A stretch of 64,000 bases of DNA from Nocardioides okcheonensis (GTDB taxonomy: Bacteria > Actinomycetota > Actinomycetes > Propionibacteriales > Nocardioidaceae): positions 1,612,001 through 1,676,000 of the forward strand of contig NZ_CP087710.1 in the NCBI RefSeq assembly GCF_020991065.1, given 5' to 3'. This document shows positions 9,223-16,350 of this stretch, piece after piece. The first letter of the stretch is position 1. Every line of letters begins with the position of its first letter. A program made the translations under genes and the position numbers. Under the pieces are notes generated by a model. It saw only the letters and a list, made by a program, of their open reading frames with translations, was not told the DNA's origin and did not search any database.

Positions 9223-9747
9223 TCAGGACAGCCCGAGCACCTCGTCGACCTCGGTCGCGGCGTACCACCCGAGCTCGTGGTCGAGGCAGGCCTCGACCGC
9301 TCGCTCGAGGCGCTCGGCCTCCTCGGCGGACTCCGCGCCGCCCAGCGGCCACGCTCCCGCGACCTGCGCGACCGCGTCCCGGGCCGTCTCGGTGTCGACG
9401 AGCCATGCGACGACGTCATGGGGCACCGCGACCTCGGCGCGCACCTCACAGATCGTGCCGGCGACGAGGTCGACGGCCTCTGTGTCGACCGCGAGGACGA
9501 GGCGTCGCATCGGCTCGCCCTCGTCGTGGAAGTGCTCGAGCGACGCCTGTGCCGCCTCCGTCATCGCGTAGTGCTCGAGTGCCTCCTCGTCGAGGTCCGG
9601 CAGCGCACCACGCAGCTCGGCGGTGACGGCGAAGCCTCGCAGGACGCCGAGGTTCCACCTCGGCTCGAGGACGTGACCGGCCTGCCGCACGGTGGCCATG
9701 GTCTCCCTGACGTCGTTCCAGTCACCAGGGAGGTAGACGCGGGTCAT
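9223..9747 (-). CDS. DUF6912-like conserved hypothetical protein
   Basis: A 174-residue acidic soluble protein starting MTRVYLPGDWNDVRETMATV. The pattern of a short beta-strand start (RVYLP), a middle EEALEHYAMTEAAQASLEHF helix and a later RRLVLAVDTE strand resembles the actinobacterial DUF6912 family; I recall this from family character, not from a search. Its ATG overlaps the stop of the upstream WS/DGAT gene (ATGA), so it is translationally coupled to it. Function is unknown. The coupling hints at a shared process but does not prove one. Confidence 0.75.
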   Translation of the reverse strand: MTRVYLPGDWNDVRETMATVRQAGHVLEPRWNLGVLRGFAVTAELRGALPDLDEEALEHYAMTEAAQASLEHFHDEGEPMRRLVLAVDTEAVDLVAGTICEVRAEVAVPHDVVAWLVDTETARDAVAQVAGAWPLGGAESAEEAERLERAVEACLDHELGWYAATEVDEVLGLS

Positions 9748-11198
9748 CGGCTCTTGTTCTCCTTCGGGGTCCTGCGGCGCCCGCGCGGCGCGCGGGGAGT
9801 GGTGTCCGTGGCCGCGTCGCGCAGCTCCTCGAGCGCCTCTCGGACGCACTGGCCGAGGGTGTCGGCGTCGGGCACGGCGTCGCGGTCGGCGGTGATGCCG
9901 TAGAAGACGCCCCCGTCGTAGGACGTCACGCCGATCGCCAGCGGGTGGTCGGGCAGCAGCGGGTGCACGGGGTAGGACTCGAGCATCCGGGCGCCGTCGG
10001 CGTAGAGCGGGAACTGCGGTCCGGGCACGTTGGTGATCGAGACCTGGAAGCCGCGACGCAGCTCGGCGGCCGCGAGCCGGGAGCCGAGGGCGTGGAACGT
10101 CGTCGGCGCGAAGCCGGCGATCCCCGACAGTCGGCGGGCCGAGACGGCGCGGCCGTTGTCGCCGTGGGCCTTGAGGTCGTAGCTCACCTGGTGCAGGCGC
10201 ACCAGCGGGCTCGGCTCGCTGATCGGCAGGTGCACGAGGTGGCCGGTGATCTGGCTGCCGAGCGAGGTCGCCTCGAGGTCGTCGTCGATGACCGACATCG
10301 GGACGATCGCCTTGACCGTGCGCAGTCCGGACAGGGACTCTGCCCGGGCCATCAGCCAGCCCCGGATCCCGCCGGCGAGCACGGCCAGGATCACGTCGTT
10401 GACCGTCCCGCCGCGGGCCTCGCGGATCGCCCGGTGCTCGGCGAGCTCGGTGCGGACCGTCACGAAGCGGCGCTGCTGCGAGAGCCGGCGGTGCACCGGG
10501 GTGGAGTGCACCGGACCGCGGCCCGCCAGCGCGTTCGCGACCTCGGCGACGCGCGCGCCCGTCGCCGACGCCCGGCGCCCCACGGACTCGGCGTTGGCCA
10601 CCGTCGTCTGCCACAGCACCGACGGGCTCTCCAGGCTGTCGGTGACCGCGCCCACCGCGAGCCCCACCGGTCCGCGCGGGCGGCGCGGACGCCACTCGTC
10701 GTCGTGGCCGAGGGTGGAGCGGTCCGGCGAGGTGTCGAGCAGCACCTGCCCGATGTCGACGGTCTCGCGGCCGTCGACGAGGATCTGGTGGCTCTTGGTG
10801 AGCAGCGCGATGTGCCCGTGCTCCAGGCCCTCGACGAAGTAGCACTCCCACAGCGGGCGGGTGCGGTCGAGGGGTCGCGAGGCGATCCGCGCGACCAGCT
10901 CGCGCAGCTGGTCCATGGTCCCGGGGCGCGGGAGCGCCGAGCGACGCACGTGGAACCCGAGGTCGAAGGCGTCGTCGTCGACCCAGGCCGGGTTGGCCAG
11001 GCGTCCCGGCACGACCTGCAGGCGTTGGCGGTAGCGCGGCACGAAGGCGATCCGGTCGGCGATGAGCTGGCGCAGCCGGTCGTGGTCGAAGCCGGAGTCG
11101 CCGGGGTCGAAGATCTCCACCGTCGCGTTGTGCATGGGCGTGGTGGGTGACTCGGCGGCCAGGATCGCCAGGTCCCGCGGCCGCAGCCGGTCGCTCAT
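9744..11198 (-). CDS. WS/DGAT-family O-acyltransferase with HQxxxDG motif
   Basis: 484 residues, the usual length of bacterial wax ester synthase/diacylglycerol acyltransferases, which make storage triacylglycerol or wax esters from acyl-CoA. The N-terminal acceptor half, PLW.CYFVEGLEHG and the C-terminal DUF1298 half (SITNVPGPQFPLYADG) are all present. The active-site motif, normally HHxxxDG, reads H137-Q138-I-L-V-D142-G143, so the second histidine, generally taken as the catalytic base, is a glutamine. This either marks a divergent subfamily or an inactive paralogue. GAGAGG precedes the ATG. It is the first gene of a two-gene operon with the DUF6912-like gene. Confidence 0.85.
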   Translation of the reverse strand: MSDRLRPRDLAILAAESPTTPMHNATVEIFDPGDSGFDHDRLRQLIADRIAFVPRYRQRLQVVPGRLANPAWVDDDAFDLGFHVRRSALPRPGTMDQLRELVARIASRPLDRTRPLWECYFVEGLEHGHIALLTKSHQILVDGRETVDIGQVLLDTSPDRSTLGHDDEWRPRRPRGPVGLAVGAVTDSLESPSVLWQTTVANAESVGRRASATGARVAEVANALAGRGPVHSTPVHRRLSQQRRFVTVRTELAEHRAIREARGGTVNDVILAVLAGGIRGWLMARAESLSGLRTVKAIVPMSVIDDDLEATSLGSQITGHLVHLPISEPSPLVRLHQVSYDLKAHGDNGRAVSARRLSGIAGFAPTTFHALGSRLAAAELRRGFQVSITNVPGPQFPLYADGARMLESYPVHPLLPDHPLAIGVTSYDGGVFYGITADRDAVPDADTLGQCVREALEELRDAATDTTPRAPRGRRRTPKENKSR

Positions 11199-11308
11199 GC
11201 ATGCCCTCTCGTCGCAGCGTCTTGTTCCTCGTGGGATTCTGGCAGAGCCCGTGGACCGACGCCCGTCGTGGCCACCGGGTGCCGACGTACGCCCAGAAGG
11301 AGCCCAGC

Positions 11309-11737
11309 ATGCCCCGTCACGGTCTGTCCCGCCTCGCCCCGCTCGCCCTCGTGCTCGCCCTCGGCCTGAGCGCCTGCGGCGGGAGCGACGACGACGGCGG
11401 CACCGCGACTCCGTCCGACTCCGGATCGAGCTCGAGCTCCGGGTCCGACTCCGGGTCGGGCTCGACGAGCAGCGACGCCGTCGAGGTGACCGTGACCCGC
11501 GAGGGCGACACCTTCACCCCCAACGGGGAGCGCGTCGACCTCGCAATCGGCCAGACCCTCGACCTCACCATCACCTCCGACGTCGCCGGCGAGCTCCACG
11601 TGCACAGCACGCCCGAGCAGGAGATCGCCTACGAGGCGGGCACCTCCGAGCACGAGATCACCATCGACCGGCCCGGGGTCGTCGAGGTCGAGAGCCACGA
11701 GCCGGACCAGGTCGTGCTCCAGCTCGAGGTCCGCTGA
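11309..11737 (+). CDS. Secreted lipoprotein with cupredoxin-like C-terminal domain
   Basis: 142 residues starting MPRHGLSRLAPLALVLALGL, a lipoprotein signal with lipobox LSAC and acylated Cys about residue 25. A Ser/Asp/Gly linker (about 27-58) follows, then a compact beta domain containing EGDTFTPNGERVDLAIGQTL, GELHVHSTPEQE and GVVEVESHEPDQVVLQLEV. The beta-strand pattern resembles cupredoxin-like or EfeO-type domains, but the classical copper Cys is absent; the two His in LHVHS are the only obvious metal candidates. AGAAGGAG lies 6 bp upstream. The stop is 2 bp before the next gene's GTG, so it forms an operon with the polytopic protein that follows. Ligand unknown. Confidence 0.75.
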   Translation: MPRHGLSRLAPLALVLALGLSACGGSDDDGGTATPSDSGSSSSSGSDSGSGSTSSDAVEVTVTREGDTFTPNGERVDLAIGQTLDLTITSDVAGELHVHSTPEQEIAYEAGTSEHEITIDRPGVVEVESHEPDQVVLQLEVR

Positions 11738-11739
11738 GC

Positions 11740-13062
11740 GTGCCGGGCACGATCCAGGCCCACGGCCTCGGAGGCGCCAAGGACCTCCCGATCCCGTCGG
11801 AGCTGGCGATCGCGGGTGCCGTCGCGGCACTGGTGGTCTCCTTCACCGTCCTCGCCGTCGCCTGGCGCGAGCCGCGCTACGACGGCCGCACCTCGGGGCG
11901 CCCCGCGCCGGCGTGGCTCGACCGGCTCGCGTCCTCGCGCGCCCTCGCCGTGGGCGCGCGTGTGGTCGGCATGGTGTTCTTCCTCTACGTCGGCGCGGCC
12001 GCCGTGCTCGGCAAGGACAGCCTGACCAACCCGTTCCTCGGCACCTTCTACACGCTGCTGTGGGTCGGGCTGGTGCCGGCGTCGCTGCTGCTCGGCCCGT
12101 TCTTCCGCGCCGTCAGCCCGGCACGCACCGTCGCGATCCTGTTCGCCAAGCTCTCGGGCGTCCCGGAGGGGCAGGGCATGTACGCCTACCCCGCGCGCCT
12201 CGGCTACTGGCCGGCGGCCGCGGGCCTGTTCGCCTTCGTGTGGCTCGAGCTGGTCTACCCGAACTCGACCGACGTCGGTCCGGTCCGGCTGTGGTGCGCG
12301 CTCTACCTCGGCATCATGCTGGTCGGCTCGGCGCTGTTCGGCACCACCTTCCTCGCCCGCGCCGACCCGTTCGAGGTCTACTCCTCGCTGGTCGCGAAGC
12401 TCTCGATCTGGGGGCGCGACGAGCGCGGGCTCGTGCTGCGCAGCCCGCTCGCCAACCTCGCGACGCTCCGGGCGCGCCCGGGCCTGGTCGGCGTCGTGGG
12501 CGTGCTGTTCGGCAGCACCGCGTTCGACTCCTTCCGCGAGTCGACGCCGTGGCTCAAGGCGGTGCAGTCGATGTCGGTCACCCGCGTCCTGCCGGACACG
12601 CTCGGGCTCATCGTGTTCTCCGGCGGCGTGATCGCGATCCTGACGGTCGCCACGATGGCCACCGGCGTGACGAGCTCGACGCCGCGGCGGGCCCTGCCCG
12701 ACCTCTTCGCCCACTCGGTCGTGCCGATCATCGTGGGCTACATCGCGGCGCACTACCTGACGTTCCTCGTCGAGTACGGCCAGCTGACCGTGATCCAGCT
12801 GAGCGACCCGTTCAGCCGGGGCGACGACTTCCTCGGCACGGCCGACCTCCAGGTCAGCTACTGGCTGTCCGGGCACCCGACGTTCCTGGCGGTCACGAAG
12901 GTGCTCGCGGTCGTGCTCGGTCACGTCGTCGGTGTCGTGGCAGCCCACGACCGGGCCCTCGCGCTGCTGCCGAGGCGCCACCACCTGACCGGTCAGCTGC
13001 CGCTGCTGGTCGCGATGGTGAGCTTCACCGTGGGAGGTCTGTACCTGCTGTTCGCGGCGTGA
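11740..13062 (+). CDS. Polytopic membrane protein, partner of the upstream lipoprotein
   Basis: 440 residues with about 9-10 predicted membrane helices (for example about 25-45, 80-100, 108-128, 158-178, 192-212, 290-310, 385-405 and 418-438). It begins VPGTIQAHGLGGAKDLPIP, and this AHGLGG opening is typical of a family of actinobacterial membrane proteins sometimes auto-named 'fenitrothion hydrolase'. I regard that name as unreliable. The GTG at 11740 is chosen because it follows the lipoprotein stop by 2 bp and starts at the conserved block. The last 38 bp overlap the convergent RTX-protein gene. Pairing with a cupredoxin-like lipoprotein suggests a metal or redox role, which is inference only. 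Confidence 0.75.
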   Translation: MPGTIQAHGLGGAKDLPIPSELAIAGAVAALVVSFTVLAVAWREPRYDGRTSGRPAPAWLDRLASSRALAVGARVVGMVFFLYVGAAAVLGKDSLTNPFLGTFYTLLWVGLVPASLLLGPFFRAVSPARTVAILFAKLSGVPEGQGMYAYPARLGYWPAAAGLFAFVWLELVYPNSTDVGPVRLWCALYLGIMLVGSALFGTTFLARADPFEVYSSLVAKLSIWGRDERGLVLRSPLANLATLRARPGLVGVVGVLFGSTAFDSFRESTPWLKAVQSMSVTRVLPDTLGLIVFSGGVIAILTVATMATGVTSSTPRRALPDLFAHSVVPIIVGYIAAHYLTFLVEYGQLTVIQLSDPFSRGDDFLGTADLQVSYWLSGHPTFLAVTKVLAVVLGHVVGVVAAHDRALALLPRRHHLTGQLPLLVAMVSFTVGGLYLLFAA

Positions 13063-13936
13063 CGGTCCGCGCCGAGACCGGGCCGTAGGGCCAGCCCTGC
13101 GGCGCCTCGGCGACCACGGAGACGCTCTCGCAGGTCCCGAACGGGTCGACCACGTCGAGCGGGTCGCGCGACCCGACGAAGACCACCCGGTCGTTGCTGC
13201 CCTGCGCCTGGCCGCCGTCGTCGCAGCGGATCTTGTCGGCCTGCCCGTCGTTGAGCACGTAGATGACGTCGTTGCCCTGCTCGGCGAACGCCTTGTCGAC
13301 GCCGGGACCGAGGAAGATCACGTCGTCGCCCTCGTCGCCCTTGACGAGCCAGTCGTTGCCCGCGCCGTCGATGAGCACGTCGTCGCCGGGGCCTCCCTGG
13401 ATCGCCCCGTCGTCGCCGCCACCGCCGTCGATCCAGTCGTTGCCGGCGCCGCCGATGTGCTTGTCGCTGCCCTCGCCGCCGAAGAGCCGGTCGACGCCGT
13501 CGTTGCCGCCCAGGGTGTCGTTGCCGTTCTCGCCGTAGACGGTGTCGTTGCCGACGTTGGAGCTGATCACGTCGTCGCCCTCGCCGCCGTAGAGGGTGTC
13601 GTCGCCCTGCCCGCCGTCGATCCGGTCGTTGCCGAGGTTGCCGTTGACCCAGTCGCGGCCGGGCTGCGCGGTGATCCAGTCGTTGCCGTCGCCGCCGTCG
13701 ATCCGGTCGTTGCCCTTGCCGCCGTAGATGGTGTCGTCGGACCCGTTGCCGACCACGTCGTCACGTCCACCCAGGGCCATGATGTGGTTCGGCCGGGCGT
13801 TGCCGACGATCGTGTCGTTGCCGGTCGTGCCGGACGGGACGCGCCGGGCGTCCTGGGCTCCCTGGGCGTAGGCCGGCGCCGAGGCGAGGGACAGGGTGAG
13901 GAGCGCGTAGGCGCACGCGCGAGCAGGTGTGGTCAC
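13025..13936 (-). CDS. Secreted RTX (hemolysin-type calcium-binding) repeat protein
   Basis: 303 residues. A Sec signal peptide runs from VTTPARACAYALLTLSLASA to a likely cleavage after AYA (about residue 24). Residues 35-240 are successive RTX nonapeptides of the form GGxGxDxxx (GGKGNDRID, GGDGNDWIT, GGEGDDVIS and so on), which bind calcium as a parallel beta-roll outside the cell. Two cysteines near the C-terminus may form a disulfide. GTG at 13936 is chosen over ATG at 13960 because AAGGAG lies 7 bp upstream and the signal peptide then starts cleanly. No type I secretion genes are nearby, consistent with Sec export. The 3' end overlaps the convergent membrane gene by 38 bp. Confidence 0.85.
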   Translation of the reverse strand: MTTPARACAYALLTLSLASAPAYAQGAQDARRVPSGTTGNDTIVGNARPNHIMALGGRDDVVGNGSDDTIYGGKGNDRIDGGDGNDWITAQPGRDWVNGNLGNDRIDGGQGDDTLYGGEGDDVISSNVGNDTVYGENGNDTLGGNDGVDRLFGGEGSDKHIGGAGNDWIDGGGGDDGAIQGGPGDDVLIDGAGNDWLVKGDEGDDVIFLGPGVDKAFAEQGNDVIYVLNDGQADKIRCDDGGQAQGSNDRVVFVGSRDPLDVVDPFGTCESVSVVAEAPQGWPYGPVSARTVTPRTAGTDLPR

Positions 13937-13971
13937 CGGATTCTCCTTCGTGCGGATCATCCAGTTTAAGC

Positions 13972-13999
13972 CGATTCTTGACCCAACGTAAAAGAATCG
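13972..13999. promoter_or_regulatory. Inverted repeat upstream of the RTX gene
   Basis: Perfect 8-bp arms CGATTCTT (13972-13979) and AAGAATCG (13992-13999) flank a 12-bp spacer in an unusually AT-rich pocket between the CpaE-like stop and the RTX start. It could be an operator for the RTX gene or a weak terminator for the upstream gene. Confidence 0.35.
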
Positions 14000-14017
14000 T
14001 GGAACAGACCTAGAGGT

Positions 14018-15292
14018 TTAGACCGGTTGCCGGCGTGATCGACGGAGCCCGCGGCGCCCGGCGGGGCGCGGGTGCGCGCGCCCGGAGGCGGGCCCGACGG
14101 TGGCCGGGAAGACGGCGTCGGCGAGCGCGGCGAGGCTCCGCGCCAGGGACGACTCCCCCAGCTCGACCACCGGACGGCCGGCCACCAGCGACCGGTCGAC
14201 CAGGGGCGCGTCGTCGGGCAGGAAGTGCAGGCCGGCGACCCGGCTGAAGCCCTCGACCATGCCGGCGATGTCCTTCTCGGACCAGCCGATCGAGGACCTC
14301 ATCCGGTTGACCACGACCCGCACCGGCGTGCCGTCGGCCCGCTCCCGGAGGTCGACCAGCGCCCGCGCCAGGCGGGTCAGCCCGACCGGGTCCGCGCCCC
14401 CGACGACCACGACCTCGTCGGCCTGCTCCAGCGCGCCCAGCGTCAGGGTGTTGCGGGCCGGGCGTCCCCCGAGGTCGGCCGCCTGGTCGTCCTCGATGCT
14501 GAAGCCGGTGTCGAGGACCACCTCGCCCAGGCCGCGGGCCGCCTCCAGCAGCTGCTCGACGTGGGCCGGGCGCACCTCGCGCCAGCGGTCGGCCCGGGGC
14601 AGGCCGGTCACCACGGCGAGGTGCTCGCCCACGCCGCGGCAGGTCGAGGGGAACCGGTCCGCGAGGTGTCCCGACCCCGCCAGCCGCGCAGCCGACAGCA
14701 GGCCGGACACCTCGTCGAGGACGCCCAGCTGCTGGGCGACGGCGCCGCCGTAGGGGTCGAGGTCGACGAGCACCGACGGCACCCGTCGACGGGCCAGCTC
14801 CCCGGCCAGGTTGACGGCGACCGTCGTACGCCCCGGCGCCCCGGCCGGCCCCCAGACCGCGACCACCCGACCACCCGGCCCGGACGTCGCGGGCGTCGCG
14901 GGCTCGAGGGCGGGCTGGCGCGGGCGGGTGTCGAGGACGTCCTCGACGCTGGTCACGACCTCGGGCAGGCTGGCCAGCTCGCCACCGCCGACGACGGCGG
15001 TGATGCCGAGCCGGTGGGCGTGCTCGCGGACGTCGAGGTCGTCGGACCTCGCCCCGGTCACCGCGACCGGTCGCACCGCGTGGCGGCGCAGGTGGGCGAC
15101 CGCCGACGGGTCGAGGCCGGGCGCGTCGAGCGCGACCACCGCGACGTCGGCCTGACCGCTGGTGACCGACGCGACCAGGTCGTCGACGTCGACGCAGCGC
15201 TTGAGCACCACGACCCCGGGGTGGGCCTCCAGGTCGGCGAGCGCGGGGGCCTCCCACGGCTCCCCGGCCGCGAGCACGAGCACGCAGAGCAC
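14018..15292 (-). CDS. CpaE-like MinD/ParA-superfamily ATPase
   Basis: 424 residues. Residues 1-120 form a receiver-like pseudo-domain, and residues 140-400 a MinD/ParA ATPase domain. The deviant Walker A is GPAGAPGRTTVAVNLAG, with Arg where the usual Lys stands next to TT, followed by VLVDLDPYGG (Walker A' region) and EVVLDTGFS (Walker B region). This is the layout of CpaE/TadZ proteins, which position Flp/Tad pilus machinery. The GTG start lies 3 bp after the stop of the SAF-domain gene. No CpaF ATPase, TadB/C, prepilin or peptidase genes are visible here, so this is an isolated pair. The C-terminal tail is Arg/Pro-rich. Confidence 0.75.
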   Translation of the reverse strand: MLCVLVLAAGEPWEAPALADLEAHPGVVVLKRCVDVDDLVASVTSGQADVAVVALDAPGLDPSAVAHLRRHAVRPVAVTGARSDDLDVREHAHRLGITAVVGGGELASLPEVVTSVEDVLDTRPRQPALEPATPATSGPGGRVVAVWGPAGAPGRTTVAVNLAGELARRRVPSVLVDLDPYGGAVAQQLGVLDEVSGLLSAARLAGSGHLADRFPSTCRGVGEHLAVVTGLPRADRWREVRPAHVEQLLEAARGLGEVVLDTGFSIEDDQAADLGGRPARNTLTLGALEQADEVVVVGGADPVGLTRLARALVDLRERADGTPVRVVVNRMRSSIGWSEKDIAGMVEGFSRVAGLHFLPDDAPLVDRSLVAGRPVVELGESSLARSLAALADAVFPATVGPASGRAHPRPAGRRGLRRSRRQPV

Positions 15293-15295
15293 GGC

Positions 15296-15961
15296 TCAGC
15301 CCCTGCCGACGACGCGGACGCGGTCGTCCCCGCTGGCCGCCAGCACCTGCGCCAGCGGCTCCTCCTCGGCGGCGGGCAGGGCGAGCACCAGCTGGCGCGA
15401 GGTCGCCGCGGCGAACGCGTCGGTCACGACGGGGGCGTCGAGGACCAGCACGTCCGAGAGCACCAGCTCGGCGTCGGCCCGCGAGCGACGGTCCTCCCCG
15501 ATCACCCAGACGTCGACGCGAGAGCCGCGCGCGAGGCCCGTCGGGACGTGCTCGGCGGGCACCGCGATGGAGACCTCGACGCGTCCGTCGTCCTCCGCGG
15601 CGCCGAGCGCGGCGGCGGGCACCAGCTCGCCCTCCGCCAGCGGACGGGTGAGCGTGAGGCCGGCGGGCAGCTCGGCGTCGACCGGGAGGTAGCGCTCGCG
15701 GTCCTCCGCGTCGTCGAAGCGCACCCGCGCGGCCACGAGGTCGTCGGCGCCGATGGTGTCGCCCGCGACCAGGTCACCGGAGGCCGACCACACCGGGGTG
15801 AGGTCGTCGGCCGCCGCCATGATGCGGGCGCCGGCCACGACCGACCCGGTCACCAGCGCCACCCCGACCCACAGGCGTGGGTCGCGCCACCCGGGCGGTC
15901 GGGTGCGGCTGGCCGGTGGCACGTCGACGTGGTGGGTGGCCTGCTGGGGTTTCCGGGACAC
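15296..15961 (-). CDS. CpaB/RcpC-like SAF-domain membrane protein
   Basis: 221 residues from GTG at 15961. There is a short cytoplasmic N-terminus, one membrane helix at RLWVGVALVTGSVVAGARIM (about residues 27-46), then an extracellular SAF domain with the signature SGDLVAGDTIGADDLVAARV and LTRPLAEGELVPAAAL. SAF-domain CpaB/RcpC proteins act at the Tad pilus outer channel in Gram-negatives; actinobacterial versions are smaller and less understood. It is followed at 3 bp by the CpaE-like ATPase and forms an operon with it. Upstream in-frame starts would add a poorly structured, Pro/Gly-rich extension, so I reject them. Confidence 0.75.
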   Translation of the reverse strand: MSRKPQQATHHVDVPPASRTRPPGWRDPRLWVGVALVTGSVVAGARIMAAADDLTPVWSASGDLVAGDTIGADDLVAARVRFDDAEDRERYLPVDAELPAGLTLTRPLAEGELVPAAALGAAEDDGRVEVSIAVPAEHVPTGLARGSRVDVWVIGEDRRSRADAELVLSDVLVLDAPVVTDAFAAATSRQLVLALPAAEEEPLAQVLAASGDDRVRVVGRG

Positions 15962-16061
15962 GGCTGCATCATTGCCCGCGGCGGGCCACTTCACACCTGG
16001 CTCTCCACAGGCACCGGGCCGGCGTGCGCCGGGCGCTCGCCCCGGGTGGCACGATGACCCC

Positions 16062-16310
16062 ATGCCCGAGGACCCCCGCTTCCTGACGCTGGCCGACGTC
16101 GCCGAGGTGCTCAACACCTCCAGCGCCCAGGTCTACGCCCTCGTCCGGCGCGGCGACCTCCCCGCCATCAAGATCGGCGGGCGCGGCCAGTGGCGCGTGG
16201 AGCGGGTGCAGCTCGAGGAGTTCATCCAGCGGATGTACGCCGAGACCCGGCAGTTCGTCGACCAGCACCCGTTCATCGAGAGCGAGACCGGCGCCGACCG
16301 GCCGGAGTGA
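16062..16310 (+). CDS. Small helix-turn-helix (excisionase/MerR-type) DNA-binding protein
   Basis: 82 residues. LTLADVAEVLNTSSAQVYAL, then LVRRGDLPAIKIGGRGQWRV, is the winged-helix HTH_17 (excisionase-type) fold, as in BldC-like actinobacterial regulators. The remaining acidic C-terminal helix runs FIQRMYAETRQFVDQHP. CACGAT lies 6 bp before the ATG, consistent with a leaderless start. It sits between the divergent CpaB-like gene and the convergent htrA. No integrase or phage gene is close, so it is more likely a chromosomal regulator than an excisionase. Target unknown. Confidence 0.8.
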   Translation: MPEDPRFLTLADVAEVLNTSSAQVYALVRRGDLPAIKIGGRGQWRVERVQLEEFIQRMYAETRQFVDQHPFIESETGADRPE

Positions 16311-16350
16311 CGTCCGGCCCGGTCACCGACGAGCGGGATCCCGCGGCCGG

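Noticed and set aside
16062..16310. Excisionase of an integrated element
   Set aside because: The HTH type fits excisionases, but there is no integrase, attachment repeat or phage gene nearby, so a chromosomal regulator is more likely.
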